Shown here in pieces: positions 25,567-35,559 of a stretch of DNA of 64,000 nucleotides. How positions within the stretch are numbered: the first letter of the stretch is position 1; every line of letters starts with the position of its first letter. Source of the DNA: Marimonas arenosa (GTDB taxonomy: Bacteria; Pseudomonadota; Alphaproteobacteria; Rhodobacterales; Rhodobacteraceae); contig NZ_JANHAX010000003.1 in the NCBI RefSeq assembly GCF_030848945.1, positions 62,001 to 126,000 of the forward strand. The letters are read 5' to 3'. The position numbers were made by a program, and so were the translations under genes. The notes below the pieces were generated by a model. It was not told the DNA's origin. It was given only the letters and a program-made list of their open reading frames with translations, and did no database searches.

Positions 25567-26916
25567 ATGGCAAACGCAATCACGTTCATCTCGCGGGTTC
25601 TGGCCGTGGCGGTTCCCATCGGGCTCGGCGCCCTGTCGGTGGCCTATTCCGAAAACCTCAAACAATCGCCCGCCGCGGTCGAAAAGAAACGCCCGCCTAC
25701 CGCCGTCCGGGTCGTCACCATGGCCCCGGTCGAGGTGCTGCCACGTGTCAGCGGCTATGGCACCGTTACCCCTGCGCGGGAATGGCGGGCCGTGGCACGG
25801 GTCGATGGCGAGGTGACCGAGACCGCTCCCGGTCTCGCCAACGGCGCGGTTCTGTCCGCGGGCACAGTGCTGCTGCGGATCGATGATACCGATCTTCGCC
25901 TGTCGCTGGCGCAGGTCGACACCCAGCTGTCGGCGCTCGATGTTAAGGATCAGACGCTGTCCGCCAGCCTCGAGATTGCAAAGTCCGATCTCGCGCTCAG
26001 CCGTGCCGAACTGGACCGTCAGGAAACCCTTGCCGATCAGGGCGTTGCCACGCAGACTCGGCTCGATACAGCCCGACGGGTCGAACTCGCCGCCCGCGCC
26101 AAGGTGGTGGAACTGGAAAACCAGTTCGCCTTGAACGCCGCCGAGCGCAAGGTGCTGGCGGCTCAGCGCGCCACCGTCGCCCGCGCCCTGGACTTCACCG
26201 AGATCGCCGCGCCTTATGATATCCGTATTGCCGAGGTTTCGGCTGAGCAGGGACAGGTGGTCAGCCGCGGCCAGACCCTGGTGGCCGCTGAAGGCATCGA
26301 CGCCGCCGAGGTTGCGGCGCAGTTCTCGCTCGGCCGGCTCGGACCACTGGTGCGCAGCCTCGGCGAAGGCGCCAACGTGACCGCGCTCAAGGCCCGCGTC
26401 CGGCTGACCGCGCCGGGCCATTCCGTTGTCTGGAACGCCACCGTCGACCGGGTAGGCGAGGCGCTCGATCCCCGGACCCAGAGCACCTCGATCGTCGTCC
26501 GCATCGACAATCCCTATGCCCAGGCCGAAGCCGGCAAGCGTCCGCCGTTGCGCCGCAACACCTTTGTCGAGGTCATCCTGATGGCACCGAAACGTCAGGC
26601 GTTGGTTGCGCCGCTCGACGCGGTGCGCGGCGGCAAGGCCCTGGTCGTCTCGGCCGAGGGCACGCTGGAACGTCGCGCCGTGACCCTTGGCCTGACACTG
26701 GGCGATGTCGTCCTTGTCACCGACGGCCTGACGGAAGGCGACGCGCTCGTCGTAACCGACCCGGCCATCGCGGTGCCGGGCATGGCGGTCAAGGCTGTCG
26801 AAGACAAGCAGCTGGCGGGTCAGATCGCCGCCGCGGCCTCGGGGGCCGCGGGCCAGCCCGGTGGAGGCAGTGGCGGTGGCGGAGGTGGTGGCGGCCAGGG
26901 CAAGGACGCCGACTGA
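25567..26916 (+). CDS. RND efflux membrane-fusion (periplasmic adaptor) protein
   Basis: A 449-residue HlyD/AcrA-family adaptor. An N-terminal signal/anchor helix (about 7-28) is followed by the barrel-sandwich start GYGTVTPAREWRAVARVDG, a coiled-coil hairpin (about 115-215), and beta-barrel segments. The C-terminus is an unusual glycine-rich tail. It links the inner-membrane RND pump to an outer-membrane channel that is not encoded here. The stop overlaps the pump start (TGATG). Confidence 0.92.
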   Translation: MANAITFISRVLAVAVPIGLGALSVAYSENLKQSPAAVEKKRPPTAVRVVTMAPVEVLPRVSGYGTVTPAREWRAVARVDGEVTETAPGLANGAVLSAGTVLLRIDDTDLRLSLAQVDTQLSALDVKDQTLSASLEIAKSDLALSRAELDRQETLADQGVATQTRLDTARRVELAARAKVVELENQFALNAAERKVLAAQRATVARALDFTEIAAPYDIRIAEVSAEQGQVVSRGQTLVAAEGIDAAEVAAQFSLGRLGPLVRSLGEGANVTALKARVRLTAPGHSVVWNATVDRVGEALDPRTQSTSIVVRIDNPYAQAEAGKRPPLRRNTFVEVILMAPKRQALVAPLDAVRGGKALVVSAEGTLERRAVTLGLTLGDVVLVTDGLTEGDALVVTDPAIAVPGMAVKAVEDKQLAGQIAAAASGAAGQPGGGSGGGGGGGGQGKDAD

Positions 26917-29900
26917 TGATCCGTCTTTTTGCCACTCATCCCACCGCGGCTAACATCCTGATGCTGGCCCTCATGGTGCTGGGCATCGCCGCCATGCCCA
27001 CGCTTCAGCGCGACACCTTTCCGCTCATTCCGCCTTCGGATGTCGAAATCCGCATCGCCTATCCCGGCGCATCGCCGGCCGAGGTCGAAACCGGTATCTG
27101 CCAGGTGGCCGAGGACCCGTTGCGCAGCGTCGACAACCTGGCCGAACTGGCCTGCCTGGCGCGTGACAACATGGCGGTGATCACCGCCGAGATCGTCGAA
27201 GGCGCTGACATGACGCGGTTCGAGAACGATCTCAAATCTGCCATCGAGGGCATCTCGACCTTCCCCGACCGTGCCAACGATCCGGTGACGCGGGTTGTGG
27301 AACGCGTCGCTTCGGTCGCCTCGATCGCCATTACCGGTCCAGAGGATCCGCATCTGCTGCTGGCCTATGCCGATGCGCTGTCCGAGCGCCTCAAGGCCGA
27401 TCCCGGCATCTCTCAGGTTGCTGTCACGGGCTTCTCCGACCGCGAGATCGCGATCGAGTTCGACGCCGCCACGCTGTCCCGCCACGGGCTGACCATGGCC
27501 GATATCTCTGCCATCCTCACCCGCCACAGCCTCGACCTGCCCGCCGGCACGCTGCAAGGGCGGCAAGGAGACGCTGCGATCCGCTTCCTTGGCGAAAGCC
27601 GCAGCATGGCCCAGTTCGCCGCCATCCCGCTCACCGCCTCGGCCAGTGGCGCGGGCGTTACGCTGGGCGAGGTGGCGCGGATTTCGCTGCAATTCTCCGA
27701 TCCGGCCCAGGCCGCCTTCTACGACGGCAAGCGCGCGGCCATCGTGCAGGTCAACAAGACCGCCACCCAGGACGCGTTGCGCGTCAAGGCCGCACTCGAC
27801 AGGGTGATGGAACAGGCGCAGGCCGAGGCGCCGGGCAATATCGCGCTGGCGATCTCGCAGGACAGCACGATGAACATCCGCGACCGCCTGCGGATCATTG
27901 CCGATAACGGCGTGCAGGGCCTGATCCTGGTGCTGGCCGTGATGTGGCTCTTCTTCGGCTTCCGCTTTTCCTTCTGGGTGGCGATGGGCCTGCCGGTTTC
28001 ATTCCTCGGCACGATCTTCGTGATGCAGCTCTTCGGCCTCACCATCAACATGATGACCATGGTGGCCCTTCTGGTCGCCATCGGACTGTTGATGGACGAT
28101 GCCATCGTGATTTCCGAAAACATCGTGCGCCGCAGGCAACAGGGCGAAACCGCGGCGCAGGCCGCCGTCAACGGTGCGATCCAGGTCGGGCCGGGCGTTG
28201 TGGCGTCGTTCCTGACCACGGTGATGATCGTCGGGCCACTGGGTTTCATGACCGGCCAGATCGGCGCGGTGCTGAAATATATCCCCATCGTGCTGGTGAT
28301 GACCCTGGTCGTCAGCCTGGTCGAAGCCTTCCTGGTCCTGCCCAGCCACCTGCACCATTCGTTGAACCGTGACCTGGCCCCGGGCCGCATCAGTCGAGCC
28401 GTCAATAGCGGCTTCACCTGGCTGCGTGACCGCGTGGTCGTGCCGCTTGCCGGCTTCAGCCTGCGCCACCGTTACCTGACTCTGGGTTTTGCGGGATTCC
28501 TCGTGCTGTTCTCGGCCGCGCCTTATACCGGCGGTTTCATCAAGTTCCAGAGCTTTCCCAGCCTTGAGAGCGACACGGTCGAGGCGCGGCTTCTTCTGGT
28601 TCAGGGAACGCCACTTTCCCGCACCGAACAGCGCGTCGCCAAGGCGGTCAAGGCACTGGAACAGCTCAACGAAGAGCTTTCCCCCGCCGAACCCGAAGGC
28701 CAGACATTGGTGCAAAGCTACACAGTCACCTACTCGGCCAACGCCGACACCCCGGAAACCGGCCCGCACATGGCAACGATCAGCGCCAAGCTTCTGCCCG
28801 CGGGCGTGCGCAGTTCGGAGGTGGGCGATATCATCGACCGCTGGAAGAAACTCACTGGCCCGATGCCCGACATGGCTGCCCTGCGCTTCACCGACAAGGA
28901 ACGCGGTGCCGGCGGCAAACCAATTGACATCCGTCTCCAGGGCGATGACCTCGCGGCGCTGCGCGATACCGCCAAGGAGATGCGCCGGTTCTTCCGCGGC
29001 TTCGAAGGAGTGCGCGACGTCAATTTCGATCTCCAGCCGGGAAAGACCGAATACATCGTCACCCTGCGCCGCGCCGCCGCCGCTTCATTGGGGGTCACGG
29101 CACAGGATGTCGCCACCCAGCTCCGCGCCGGATTCCAGGGCGACACACCGCTCGAGGTGCGCGATGGTCTCGGTCCGCTCGATATCGTCGCCCGTTTGAC
29201 CCCCGGCAGCCGCATGTCGATGCAGGACATCCTTGACCTCCGCATCCCCGGTGCCGAGGACGCGCTGATCCCGCTGACCGCGGTCGCCGACATAGCAGAA
29301 GGGCGCGGCTTCGCCACGATCAACCGGGTGAATGGCCAGCGCACCGTTGCGGTGCAGGGCGCCATCAACCCTGACATTGCCAACGCACGCGAACTGATGG
29401 CGGCTCTGAAATCCGAGTTTCTGCCCGGCTTGGCCGAGAAACGCCCCGGCGTCACCGTCACCATCCTCGGCGAGGCCAGGGACACCGCCACCACCGGCGC
29501 CTCGCTCATACGCAACATGGTGATCGGACTCATCGGCGTCTACCTGATCCTGTCGTTCCAGTTCCGCAGCTTCCTCCAGCCGGTCGTTGTGGTTGCCGCC
29601 ATTCCTCTCAGTCTGATCGGCGTGGTCTGGGGCCACATGGCATTAGGTCTGCAGATCTCGCTGCCGTCGCTCGTCGGCCTCGCGACCCTGGCGGGCGTCG
29701 TGGTGAACGACTCGATCCTCCTGGCCAGTTTCATGAAAGACCGCCTTGCCGCCGGCGCTGACATTCTGGTGGCCGGCCGCGAGGCGGTGCGCGACCGGTT
29801 CCGCGCCATCTTCCTGACGTCACTGACCACCATCGTCGGTCTTGGCCCGCTGCTCTTCGAACAAAGTACCCAGGCCCAGTTCCTGCGACCCATCGTCGCC

Positions 29901-30023
29901 AGCCTCGCATTCGGTCTCACCGCGGCGACGCTGCTGGCGCTGTTTGTCACGCCGGCAGTGTTTGCCATCCTGCATGACCTGAGTCCGATCCGCGAAGAAA
30001 ACCGCGATGATCGCCCGGCGTGA
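26916..30023 (+). CDS. RND-family efflux transporter permease
   Basis: A 1035-residue inner-membrane transporter of the AcrB/HAE family. Features are an N-terminal helix (about 12-30), two large periplasmic loops, and two clusters of helices (about 330-530 and 860-1020). The first cluster contains the proton-relay pair in AIGLLMDDAIVISENI. The second has GVVVNDSILLASFMKDR rather than the lysine seen in AcrB-type pumps. Substrate unknown: drugs, solvents or lipids are all possible. Coupled translationally with the adaptor gene. Confidence 0.93.
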   Translation: MIRLFATHPTAANILMLALMVLGIAAMPTLQRDTFPLIPPSDVEIRIAYPGASPAEVETGICQVAEDPLRSVDNLAELACLARDNMAVITAEIVEGADMTRFENDLKSAIEGISTFPDRANDPVTRVVERVASVASIAITGPEDPHLLLAYADALSERLKADPGISQVAVTGFSDREIAIEFDAATLSRHGLTMADISAILTRHSLDLPAGTLQGRQGDAAIRFLGESRSMAQFAAIPLTASASGAGVTLGEVARISLQFSDPAQAAFYDGKRAAIVQVNKTATQDALRVKAALDRVMEQAQAEAPGNIALAISQDSTMNIRDRLRIIADNGVQGLILVLAVMWLFFGFRFSFWVAMGLPVSFLGTIFVMQLFGLTINMMTMVALLVAIGLLMDDAIVISENIVRRRQQGETAAQAAVNGAIQVGPGVVASFLTTVMIVGPLGFMTGQIGAVLKYIPIVLVMTLVVSLVEAFLVLPSHLHHSLNRDLAPGRISRAVNSGFTWLRDRVVVPLAGFSLRHRYLTLGFAGFLVLFSAAPYTGGFIKFQSFPSLESDTVEARLLLVQGTPLSRTEQRVAKAVKALEQLNEELSPAEPEGQTLVQSYTVTYSANADTPETGPHMATISAKLLPAGVRSSEVGDIIDRWKKLTGPMPDMAALRFTDKERGAGGKPIDIRLQGDDLAALRDTAKEMRRFFRGFEGVRDVNFDLQPGKTEYIVTLRRAAAASLGVTAQDVATQLRAGFQGDTPLEVRDGLGPLDIVARLTPGSRMSMQDILDLRIPGAEDALIPLTAVADIAEGRGFATINRVNGQRTVAVQGAINPDIANARELMAALKSEFLPGLAEKRPGVTVTILGEARDTATTGASLIRNMVIGLIGVYLILSFQFRSFLQPVVVVAAIPLSLIGVVWGHMALGLQISLPSLVGLATLAGVVVNDSILLASFMKDRLAAGADILVAGREAVRDRFRAIFLTSLTTIVGLGPLLFEQSTQAQFLRPIVASLAFGLTAATLLALFVTPAVFAILHDLSPIREENRDDRPA

Positions 30024-30109
30024 TATCGCAACGCTACCGTTGATCTTGTCAGTGACATGCCGTCGGTTATGGCCTGGAGAGGACGTTGCCTGCTCGGATC
30101 GCGCCGCGA

Positions 30110-30250
30110 TCCGACCGAGGCGGGGGAGGCGCAGCCTCCCCCGCACCCCCTCCGGGATATTTCAGGTCAGATGAAGGAAAACACGCTTGTCTTCCTCTTT
30201 CTCCAAATATCCCGGGGGGCCCTGGGGGGCTGGCCCCCCAGTCGGTCGGA
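30110..30250. repeat. Large imperfect inverted-repeat element
   Basis: Left arm 30110-30162 and right arm 30205-30250 are inverted copies of a roughly 50-base GC-rich module. Both begin at the outer end with TCCGACCGA, carry an internal GGGGG...CCCCC hairpin, and end inward with CGGGATATTT. The spacer is 42 bases. A second hairpin, CGGATCGCG / CGCGATCCG, abuts the left side at 30095-30113. Such CGGGATATTT modules are familiar intergenic repeats in Rhodobacterales. Nothing else was recognised in 30024-30446. Confidence 0.75.
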
Positions 30251-30446
30251 GTGGCCAAGCCAATTCGAAACCAATGACCCCTCCAGACCAAAAGCGGAAA
30301 TCGCCGACAGGCGCACCGCGGGTATTCCATCCAGCCGGTGCCGCTTGCCGGACCCCGCGTCCGATCCGGTACTGGCGTCCAACACCGGTTGAGTTGCCGC
30401 GCCAAAGGCCCTATCCCGGCAGAAACAGCACGGAAAGGGGCGTGAC

Positions 30447-31061
30447 GTGGCGAACCATCTCTATCAGGGCGACCTGCCTGACGGGCTCGATCTCGGGCCG
30501 ATCGTAGCCATCGACTGCGAAACCATGGGGCTAAACCCGCATCGCGACCGGCTTTGCGTGGTGCAGATGTCCGGCGGCGACGGCAACGCCCACCTGGTGC
30601 AGGTCGCCAAGGGTCAGACGGAGGCACCTAATCTCTGCCGCATGCTGGCCGACGAGAACGTGCTCAAGCTGTTCCATTTCGGCCGCTTCGACATCGCCGT
30701 GCTGTTGCACGCCTTCGGTGTCCTGACCGCGCCGGTCTACTGCACCAAGATCGCCTCGCGCCTCATACGTACCTACACGGACCGCCACGGTCTGAAATTC
30801 CTGCTTCAGGAAATGCTCGGCACCGACATTTCGAAACAGCAGCAGATGTCCGACTGGGGCGCCGAGAAACTGACCGAGGCGCAGCTCGACTACGCCGCCT
30901 CGGACGTACTTTACCTGCATGCCCTGCGTGACAGTCTCGAAGCCCGACTGTCCCGCGAAGGCCGTACCGAACTGGCGCAGGCTTGTTTCCGCTTCTTGCC
31001 GACCCGCGCCCAGCTCGATCTGGAAGGCTGGCCGGAAACTGATATCTTTGCCCATTCCTGA
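30447..31061 (+). CDS. Ribonuclease D-like 3'-5' exonuclease
   Basis: A 204-residue DEDD-type exonuclease: VAIDCETMG (Exo I), LFHFGRFDIAVL (Exo II) and YAASDVLYLHAL (Exo III, DEDDy tyrosine). It has only the nuclease domain and lacks the HRDC domains of full RNase D, as in the short alphaproteobacterial form. The start is GTG at 30447, with GGAAAGGGG upstream. It stands ahead of the LPS-transport genes, a common order here. Confidence 0.9.
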   Translation: MANHLYQGDLPDGLDLGPIVAIDCETMGLNPHRDRLCVVQMSGGDGNAHLVQVAKGQTEAPNLCRMLADENVLKLFHFGRFDIAVLLHAFGVLTAPVYCTKIASRLIRTYTDRHGLKFLLQEMLGTDISKQQQMSDWGAEKLTEAQLDYAASDVLYLHALRDSLEARLSREGRTELAQACFRFLPTRAQLDLEGWPETDIFAHS

Positions 31062-31127
31062 CCGGCGGGACACAACGGTCCGGATCCGCGGGTGGTCGGA
31101 TCCCGGAACGGAGATAGGACAGCTTCG

Positions 31128-32597
31128 ATGATCAGATTGTTGTGTGATGCACGCGGAGACTACCGCAGAAATTTCCTCGACCAGCTGCTTGCGCAGGGCG
31201 GCGGCGACATCAAGCTCGGCCTGCATTTCGGCTACAAGGACGCCGATTATCACGGCCCGGCGCTGCAATGGATGAACCCGACTCCCGGCAAGCGCGGAAC
31301 GTTGATGCAGAACACCCGGCAGACCGGCGCGAACATGTCGCTGATCGCCTCGGAAGAATACGGCCAGATTCTGGAAACCGCGGTCGAGCAGCTTCATCGC
31401 ACATCGCCGCACTTCGCCTACCGGGCACACAACATCCGCCACGTTCAGGACTATCTCGACTATTTCCACATCCTGACCGACGCGATGGCCCAGCAGATCC
31501 TGGCCGAAGACATCACCCACGCGTTGTTCTTCAACGTTCCGCACCTGTTCTACGACACCCTGCTCTACGAGGTGGCCCGCGCGCTGGGGGTCAAGACCAC
31601 GGTTCTGAGCTGGAGCCAGTTTCCCGGCCGGTTTTTCTCGATGAACCGGGTTCAGGATCTCGGCCGCTTCGATCCGGCAGAGACGCAGGCCCCGCCCTAC
31701 GAGATCGAGCGCGGTACCGCGCCGGAGCTGTTCTACATGGATGACAAGTGGCAGCAGCCCGGCGAAACCGGAAAGCTATCCTGGAAAGCCGTGGCGCGGA
31801 TGGTCAAGTTTCTTGCGCTGCGCGATCCCCTGAAACTCGCCAATCCGGCCTATGTCACCCGGACGCTGCGGCGTATGCAGTCGATCTATGGAACCCTGCC
31901 GGATTGGCGCGACCCGTTCGCGAAGTTCTTCCACACCAACGAGCTGGCGTATTTCGAGTATCTGTCCCGCTACGAAAACCAGGACGTCGACCTCTCGGGT
32001 AACTACATCTACGTCCCGCTTCACAACCAGCCCGAGATGTCGACCTCCGCTCTTGGCGGCAAATATCGCGATCAGGCGCTGGTGATCGAAACCCTGGCAA
32101 GGAACCTGCCGGAGGGATGGCAGATTTTCGTCAAAGAGAACCCGCGCCAGGGGGCCTATGCCCGCGGCCCGATGTTCTTTCACCGCCTCGAACGCATCCC
32201 CTCGGTGCGTATCCTGCCGTCAAACGCCTCCACGCACGCGCTGGCAGCGAATGCCCGTTTCGTTGCATCGGTCACCGGCACCGTCGGCTGGGAAGCGATC
32301 CGCGTCGGTCGTCCGGCGATGGTTTTCGGGGCCGCGTGGTACGGGTCCTTTCCCGGCGTGGTGCATTACCGCGACGGCCTCGATTTCGAGGAGATCGCTG
32401 CGATGGAGATCGATCATGACGCGCTTGAGCAGGCTGCCGGCGCGCTCTACGCGCGCACCCATGAAGGTCTGATCGAACAGCTTTTCTTTCCCATGACCCC
32501 CGATCTGGACCACGACAAGAATGCGGCACAGGTCGGGAAGACTTCGCTGGGGTTGTTGAAGGGCGACATACCCGTCACGTTCGGTATCGACTCCTGA
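31128..32597 (+). CDS. Capsular polysaccharide biosynthesis-type protein
   Basis: A 489-residue protein resembling the Capsule_synth / KpsC-KpsS class. The C-terminal third has NQPEMSTSALGGKYRDQ, GWQIFVKENPRQG and the sugar-nucleotide-binding-like VTGTVGWEAIRVGRPAMVFG. In capsule systems such proteins add Kdo to the lipid anchor; here the role is inferred only. It sits alone between rnd and lptC, apart from the large glycan locus at 36-47 kb. The chosen ATG is at 31128. Confidence 0.75.
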   Translation: MIRLLCDARGDYRRNFLDQLLAQGGGDIKLGLHFGYKDADYHGPALQWMNPTPGKRGTLMQNTRQTGANMSLIASEEYGQILETAVEQLHRTSPHFAYRAHNIRHVQDYLDYFHILTDAMAQQILAEDITHALFFNVPHLFYDTLLYEVARALGVKTTVLSWSQFPGRFFSMNRVQDLGRFDPAETQAPPYEIERGTAPELFYMDDKWQQPGETGKLSWKAVARMVKFLALRDPLKLANPAYVTRTLRRMQSIYGTLPDWRDPFAKFFHTNELAYFEYLSRYENQDVDLSGNYIYVPLHNQPEMSTSALGGKYRDQALVIETLARNLPEGWQIFVKENPRQGAYARGPMFFHRLERIPSVRILPSNASTHALAANARFVASVTGTVGWEAIRVGRPAMVFGAAWYGSFPGVVHYRDGLDFEEIAAMEIDHDALEQAAGALYARTHEGLIEQLFFPMTPDLDHDKNAAQVGKTSLGLLKGDIPVTFGIDS

Positions 32598-32812
32598 TCT
32601 TCCGGGCATGGCAATCGACAAGACAAGCCTGCAGTGGTTGTGGGCTCTGACAAGGCGAAAGGGCGGGGAAAAAATGGATGTGGCGGTTAATCATACGTTC
32701 CGGGACGGTCAGCAAACCTTGTCGGAACAGTTTGTCATAGCCAAATCTGACAAGCGGCACGGCGCGATTGCCGGCGCGCCCGGGTCTTTGTAAGCGAGCA
32801 GGAGCCACAGGG

Positions 32813-33439
32813 ATGTTTTCTCACGATAACCTCTACTCCCGGATCGTGGCATGGCTGAAAATCCTGCTGCCGGTGGCCGCGCTTTTTGTCCTGGCGTCGC
32901 TGTTTCTTTTTTCGAAATCGATCGATCCCATCACAACGGTCCCGTTCTCCTCAATCGATCTGCGCGACCGGGCGCGCAAGGAACAGCTCACCGAACCTGA
33001 ACTGCTGGGTGCCAGCAACAAGGGCGATCTCATTTCCTTCCGCGCAGCAGAAGCGCGACCGGATCCTGAAAGCGCGTCGCGGGCGCTGTTGGACGATCCG
33101 AATGCGCGGATCGACTTCAGTTCCGGCACGACAGTGTCTTTCCGGGCATCTCGCGGTAGTGTCGATCAGTCGGGCACCAACGCAGAATTGATTGGCGACG
33201 TCGTCATCGAGAACACGCTTGACTATGTTGTAAGAACGGAACGCCTGATCTTCGCCATCCGCGAATTGCGCGCCGAAGCCCCGGAACAGATCCAGGGTCA
33301 CGGGCCGCTTGGGCGTTTTACCGCCGGCCGTATGCTGTTAGAGGATCGCAGCACCCCGAACAGTGGCGAAAGCGACTTCCATTTGCTCTTCACCGATGGC
33401 GTGAAGCTGCTATATGATCCCAAGGAAACCAAGGAATAG
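32813..33439 (+). CDS. lptC: LptC, LPS export bitopic protein
   Basis: Inner-membrane part of the LPS bridge that takes LPS from the LptBFG transporter to LptA. The protein has 208 residues with a single N-terminal helix (about 10-32) and a beta-jellyroll periplasmic domain. Identification rests mainly on position directly before lptA and lptB. The 215 bases before it hold no convincing gene. Confidence 0.85.
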   Translation: MFSHDNLYSRIVAWLKILLPVAALFVLASLFLFSKSIDPITTVPFSSIDLRDRARKEQLTEPELLGASNKGDLISFRAAEARPDPESASRALLDDPNARIDFSSGTTVSFRASRGSVDQSGTNAELIGDVVIENTLDYVVRTERLIFAIRELRAEAPEQIQGHGPLGRFTAGRMLLEDRSTPNSGESDFHLLFTDGVKLLYDPKETKE

Positions 33440-33443
33440 ACCC

Positions 33444-33932
33444 GTGCCGTTTCTCCGTTCGCTCATTGTCGCCTCGGCGCTCACCCTACTACCGGTTGCG
33501 GCTTTGGCGCAGGGGGCGAAAATCGCCTTCGGCAACGTCCAGCAGGACACCTCGCAGCCGGTCGAAGTCACCGCCGACAATCTTGATGTCAATCAGAACG
33601 ATGGAACCGCGATCTTCACCGGCAACGTGCTGATCGGCCAGGGAGAGATGCGCCTCTCCGCACCCAAGGTGCGGATCTACTACAACGAGGACGGCGACCG
33701 CATCGAGAAGATGAAGGCCTCGGGTGGCGTGACGCTGGTGTCGGGCGACGATGCGGCCGAGGCGGCCGAGGCCGAATACAACATCGACGCCGGTCTGATC
33801 CTCATGCGCGGAAACGTCCTTCTGGTGCAGAAAAAATCGGCGTTGACCGCCGAACGCATGAACATCGACATCAAGTCCGGCACTGCCCGGATGGAGGGCC
33901 GAGTGAAAACCGTGCTGCCAGGCAATGAGTGA
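33444..33932 (+). CDS. lptA: LptA, periplasmic LPS-binding bridge protein
   Basis: A 162-residue OstA-like protein: signal peptide ending PVAALA, then the typical [20 protein letters not shown] and repeated beta-strand blocks ([20 protein letters not shown]). The start is taken as GTG 33444, with AAGGAA seven bases upstream; an ATG at 33414 would overlap lptC. It carries LPS across the periplasm between LptC and LptD. It overlaps lptB by 8 bases. Confidence 0.9.
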   Translation: MPFLRSLIVASALTLLPVAALAQGAKIAFGNVQQDTSQPVEVTADNLDVNQNDGTAIFTGNVLIGQGEMRLSAPKVRIYYNEDGDRIEKMKASGGVTLVSGDDAAEAAEAEYNIDAGLILMRGNVLLVQKKSALTAERMNIDIKSGTARMEGRVKTVLPGNE

Positions 33933-34707
33933 CACCGGAGCAAGCGACACGCTCAGGCCCGATCTCACCATCACCGACGGCACCTCGGGTTTGCGCATCC
34001 AGAACCTGCGCAAGAGCTACAAGAAACGCGTCGTGATCCGCGATGTCAGCATGGAACTCAACCGCGGCGAGGTGGTGGCGCTGCTTGGTCCCAACGGCAG
34101 TGGCAAGACCACGACGTTCTACGCGATCTGCGGCATTGTCTTTCCTGAGGGCGGCCATGTCATTCTCGATGGCCGTGACGTGACCGGCCTGCCGATGTAT
34201 CGCCGCGCCAAGCTCGGCATCGGCTACCTGCCGCAGGAAATGTCGATCTTCCGTGGCTTGAGCGTCGAGGACAACATCGCCGCGGTGCTGGAAATCTCGG
34301 TCAAGGACCGCCACAAGCGCCGCGAACGGCTGGAGGAGCTGCTGTCGGAGTTTTCGATCGAACACCTGCGCCGCGCCCCGGCGCTGGCGCTTTCCGGCGG
34401 TGAACGCCGCCGGGTCGAGATTGCCCGTTGCCTCGCGGCCGAGCCCAAATACCTGTTGCTCGACGAACCCTTCGCCGGGGTCGATCCGATCTCGGTGGGC
34501 GATATCCGCCACCTCGTGGCCGACCTCAAGAAACGCGGCATCGGCGTGCTGATCACCGATCACAACGTCCGCGAAACCCTCGAGATCGTCGACCGCGCCT
34601 ATATCCTGCACGACGGCAAGGTGCTGATGTCCGGCACCCCGGGCGAGGTGGTACAGAACGAAAACGTCCGCCGGGTCTACCTTGGCGACAATTTTCGGAT
34701 CTCTTGA
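33925..34707 (+). CDS. lptB: LptB, ATPase of the LPS export ABC transporter
   Basis: A 260-residue ABC ATPase powering LPS extraction with LptFG. Walker A is GPNGSGKTT, the Q-loop YLPQEMSIF, signature [16 protein letters not shown], Walker [12 protein letters not shown] and the switch histidine ITDHN. It has a short N-terminal extension of about 20 residues. It overlaps the lptA end. Confidence 0.96.
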   Translation: MSDTGASDTLRPDLTITDGTSGLRIQNLRKSYKKRVVIRDVSMELNRGEVVALLGPNGSGKTTTFYAICGIVFPEGGHVILDGRDVTGLPMYRRAKLGIGYLPQEMSIFRGLSVEDNIAAVLEISVKDRHKRRERLEELLSEFSIEHLRRAPALALSGGERRRVEIARCLAAEPKYLLLDEPFAGVDPISVGDIRHLVADLKKRGIGVLITDHNVRETLEIVDRAYILHDGKVLMSGTPGEVVQNENVRRVYLGDNFRIS

Positions 34708-34948
34708 TCCGACGCTTGGCACCGGACATGCGCGAACTTGATCCATCGCATTGACTCCGGCCGCCCCATCCAGTGACACTGGCATCATGACCGTATTCGA
34801 GTCGGGTAAGCCCTTGCTTTCTTCCTGCATTGCAGGTAGCGGGCACTGGCAAACTCGGGAACGGCCTTTTTCAAGCATTCCGGGAACAACAACACACCGT
34901 GGCGCTCGCGCCCGGGATAAGCCCGAATTGTCACGCAAAGGAGACAAG

Positions 34949-35518
34949 ATGCGCTATCAAATCAGTGGCAAACACATAGACATCGGCAATGCCCTTCAGA
35001 CCCACGTTCAGGAAGAACTGAACGGCGTGGTCGGCAAATATGCCGAACGCCCGACCGACGCTAACGTGATTTTTTCCAAGAACGGCGCGGAATTCGTATG
35101 TGAAACCACCGTGCATCTTTCCACCGGGCTGACGGCGTCAGCCAAGGCCCATGCCCACGAAATCTATGCCGCCTTCGACGGTTGCTGCAACAAGATGGAA
35201 ACCCAGCTGCGCCGCTACAAGCGCCGGCTGAAAGACCACCACAAGGATCGTGTCGAACCGGTTGAACTTTTCGGAGCCTCCTCGTATATCCTCGCGTCAG
35301 ATCACGAAGACGAGGATTCGGAGCCCGACACGCTCCAGCCCATGATCGTGGCCGAGATGGAAACCAAGATCCAGTCCCTCTCCGTCGGAGAAGCGGTCAT
35401 GCAGATGGAACTCGCAGGCTCGCCGGTTCTCGTCTTTCGCAATGAGGGAAAAGGTGGGTTGAACGTCGTGTATCGCCGCGATGACGGCAATATCGGCTGG
35501 ATCGACCCGCAAAACTGA
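34949..35518 (+). CDS. hpf: Ribosome hibernation-promoting factor, long form
   Basis: A 189-residue ribosome-associated protein. The N-terminal RaiA/HPF domain (MRYQISGKHIDIGNALQTHV) and the C-terminal dimerisation domain (QSLSVGEAVMQMELAGSPVLV) mark the long form, which pairs 70S ribosomes into inactive 100S dimers in stationary phase. AAAGGAG precedes the ATG. The upstream 241 bases hold no rpoN. Confidence 0.93.
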   Translation: MRYQISGKHIDIGNALQTHVQEELNGVVGKYAERPTDANVIFSKNGAEFVCETTVHLSTGLTASAKAHAHEIYAAFDGCCNKMETQLRRYKRRLKDHHKDRVEPVELFGASSYILASDHEDEDSEPDTLQPMIVAEMETKIQSLSVGEAVMQMELAGSPVLVFRNEGKGGLNVVYRRDDGNIGWIDPQN

Positions 35519-35559
35519 AATCAGGCGGGTCCGACCTGCCAGAGCGGTGAAGCGAACAC

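Noticed and set aside
25261..26421. Long minus-strand open frame whose N-terminal-distal part reads EGTRTPDPIITNDVLYQL
   Set aside because: It is the antisense of tRNA-Thr joined to the antisense of the membrane-fusion protein gene; this tRNA-antisense peptide is a well-known spurious annotation.
32608..32793. 61-codon open frame before lptC
   Set aside because: Weak start context, no recognisable domain, and it ends just before the lptC ribosome-binding site; probably chance.
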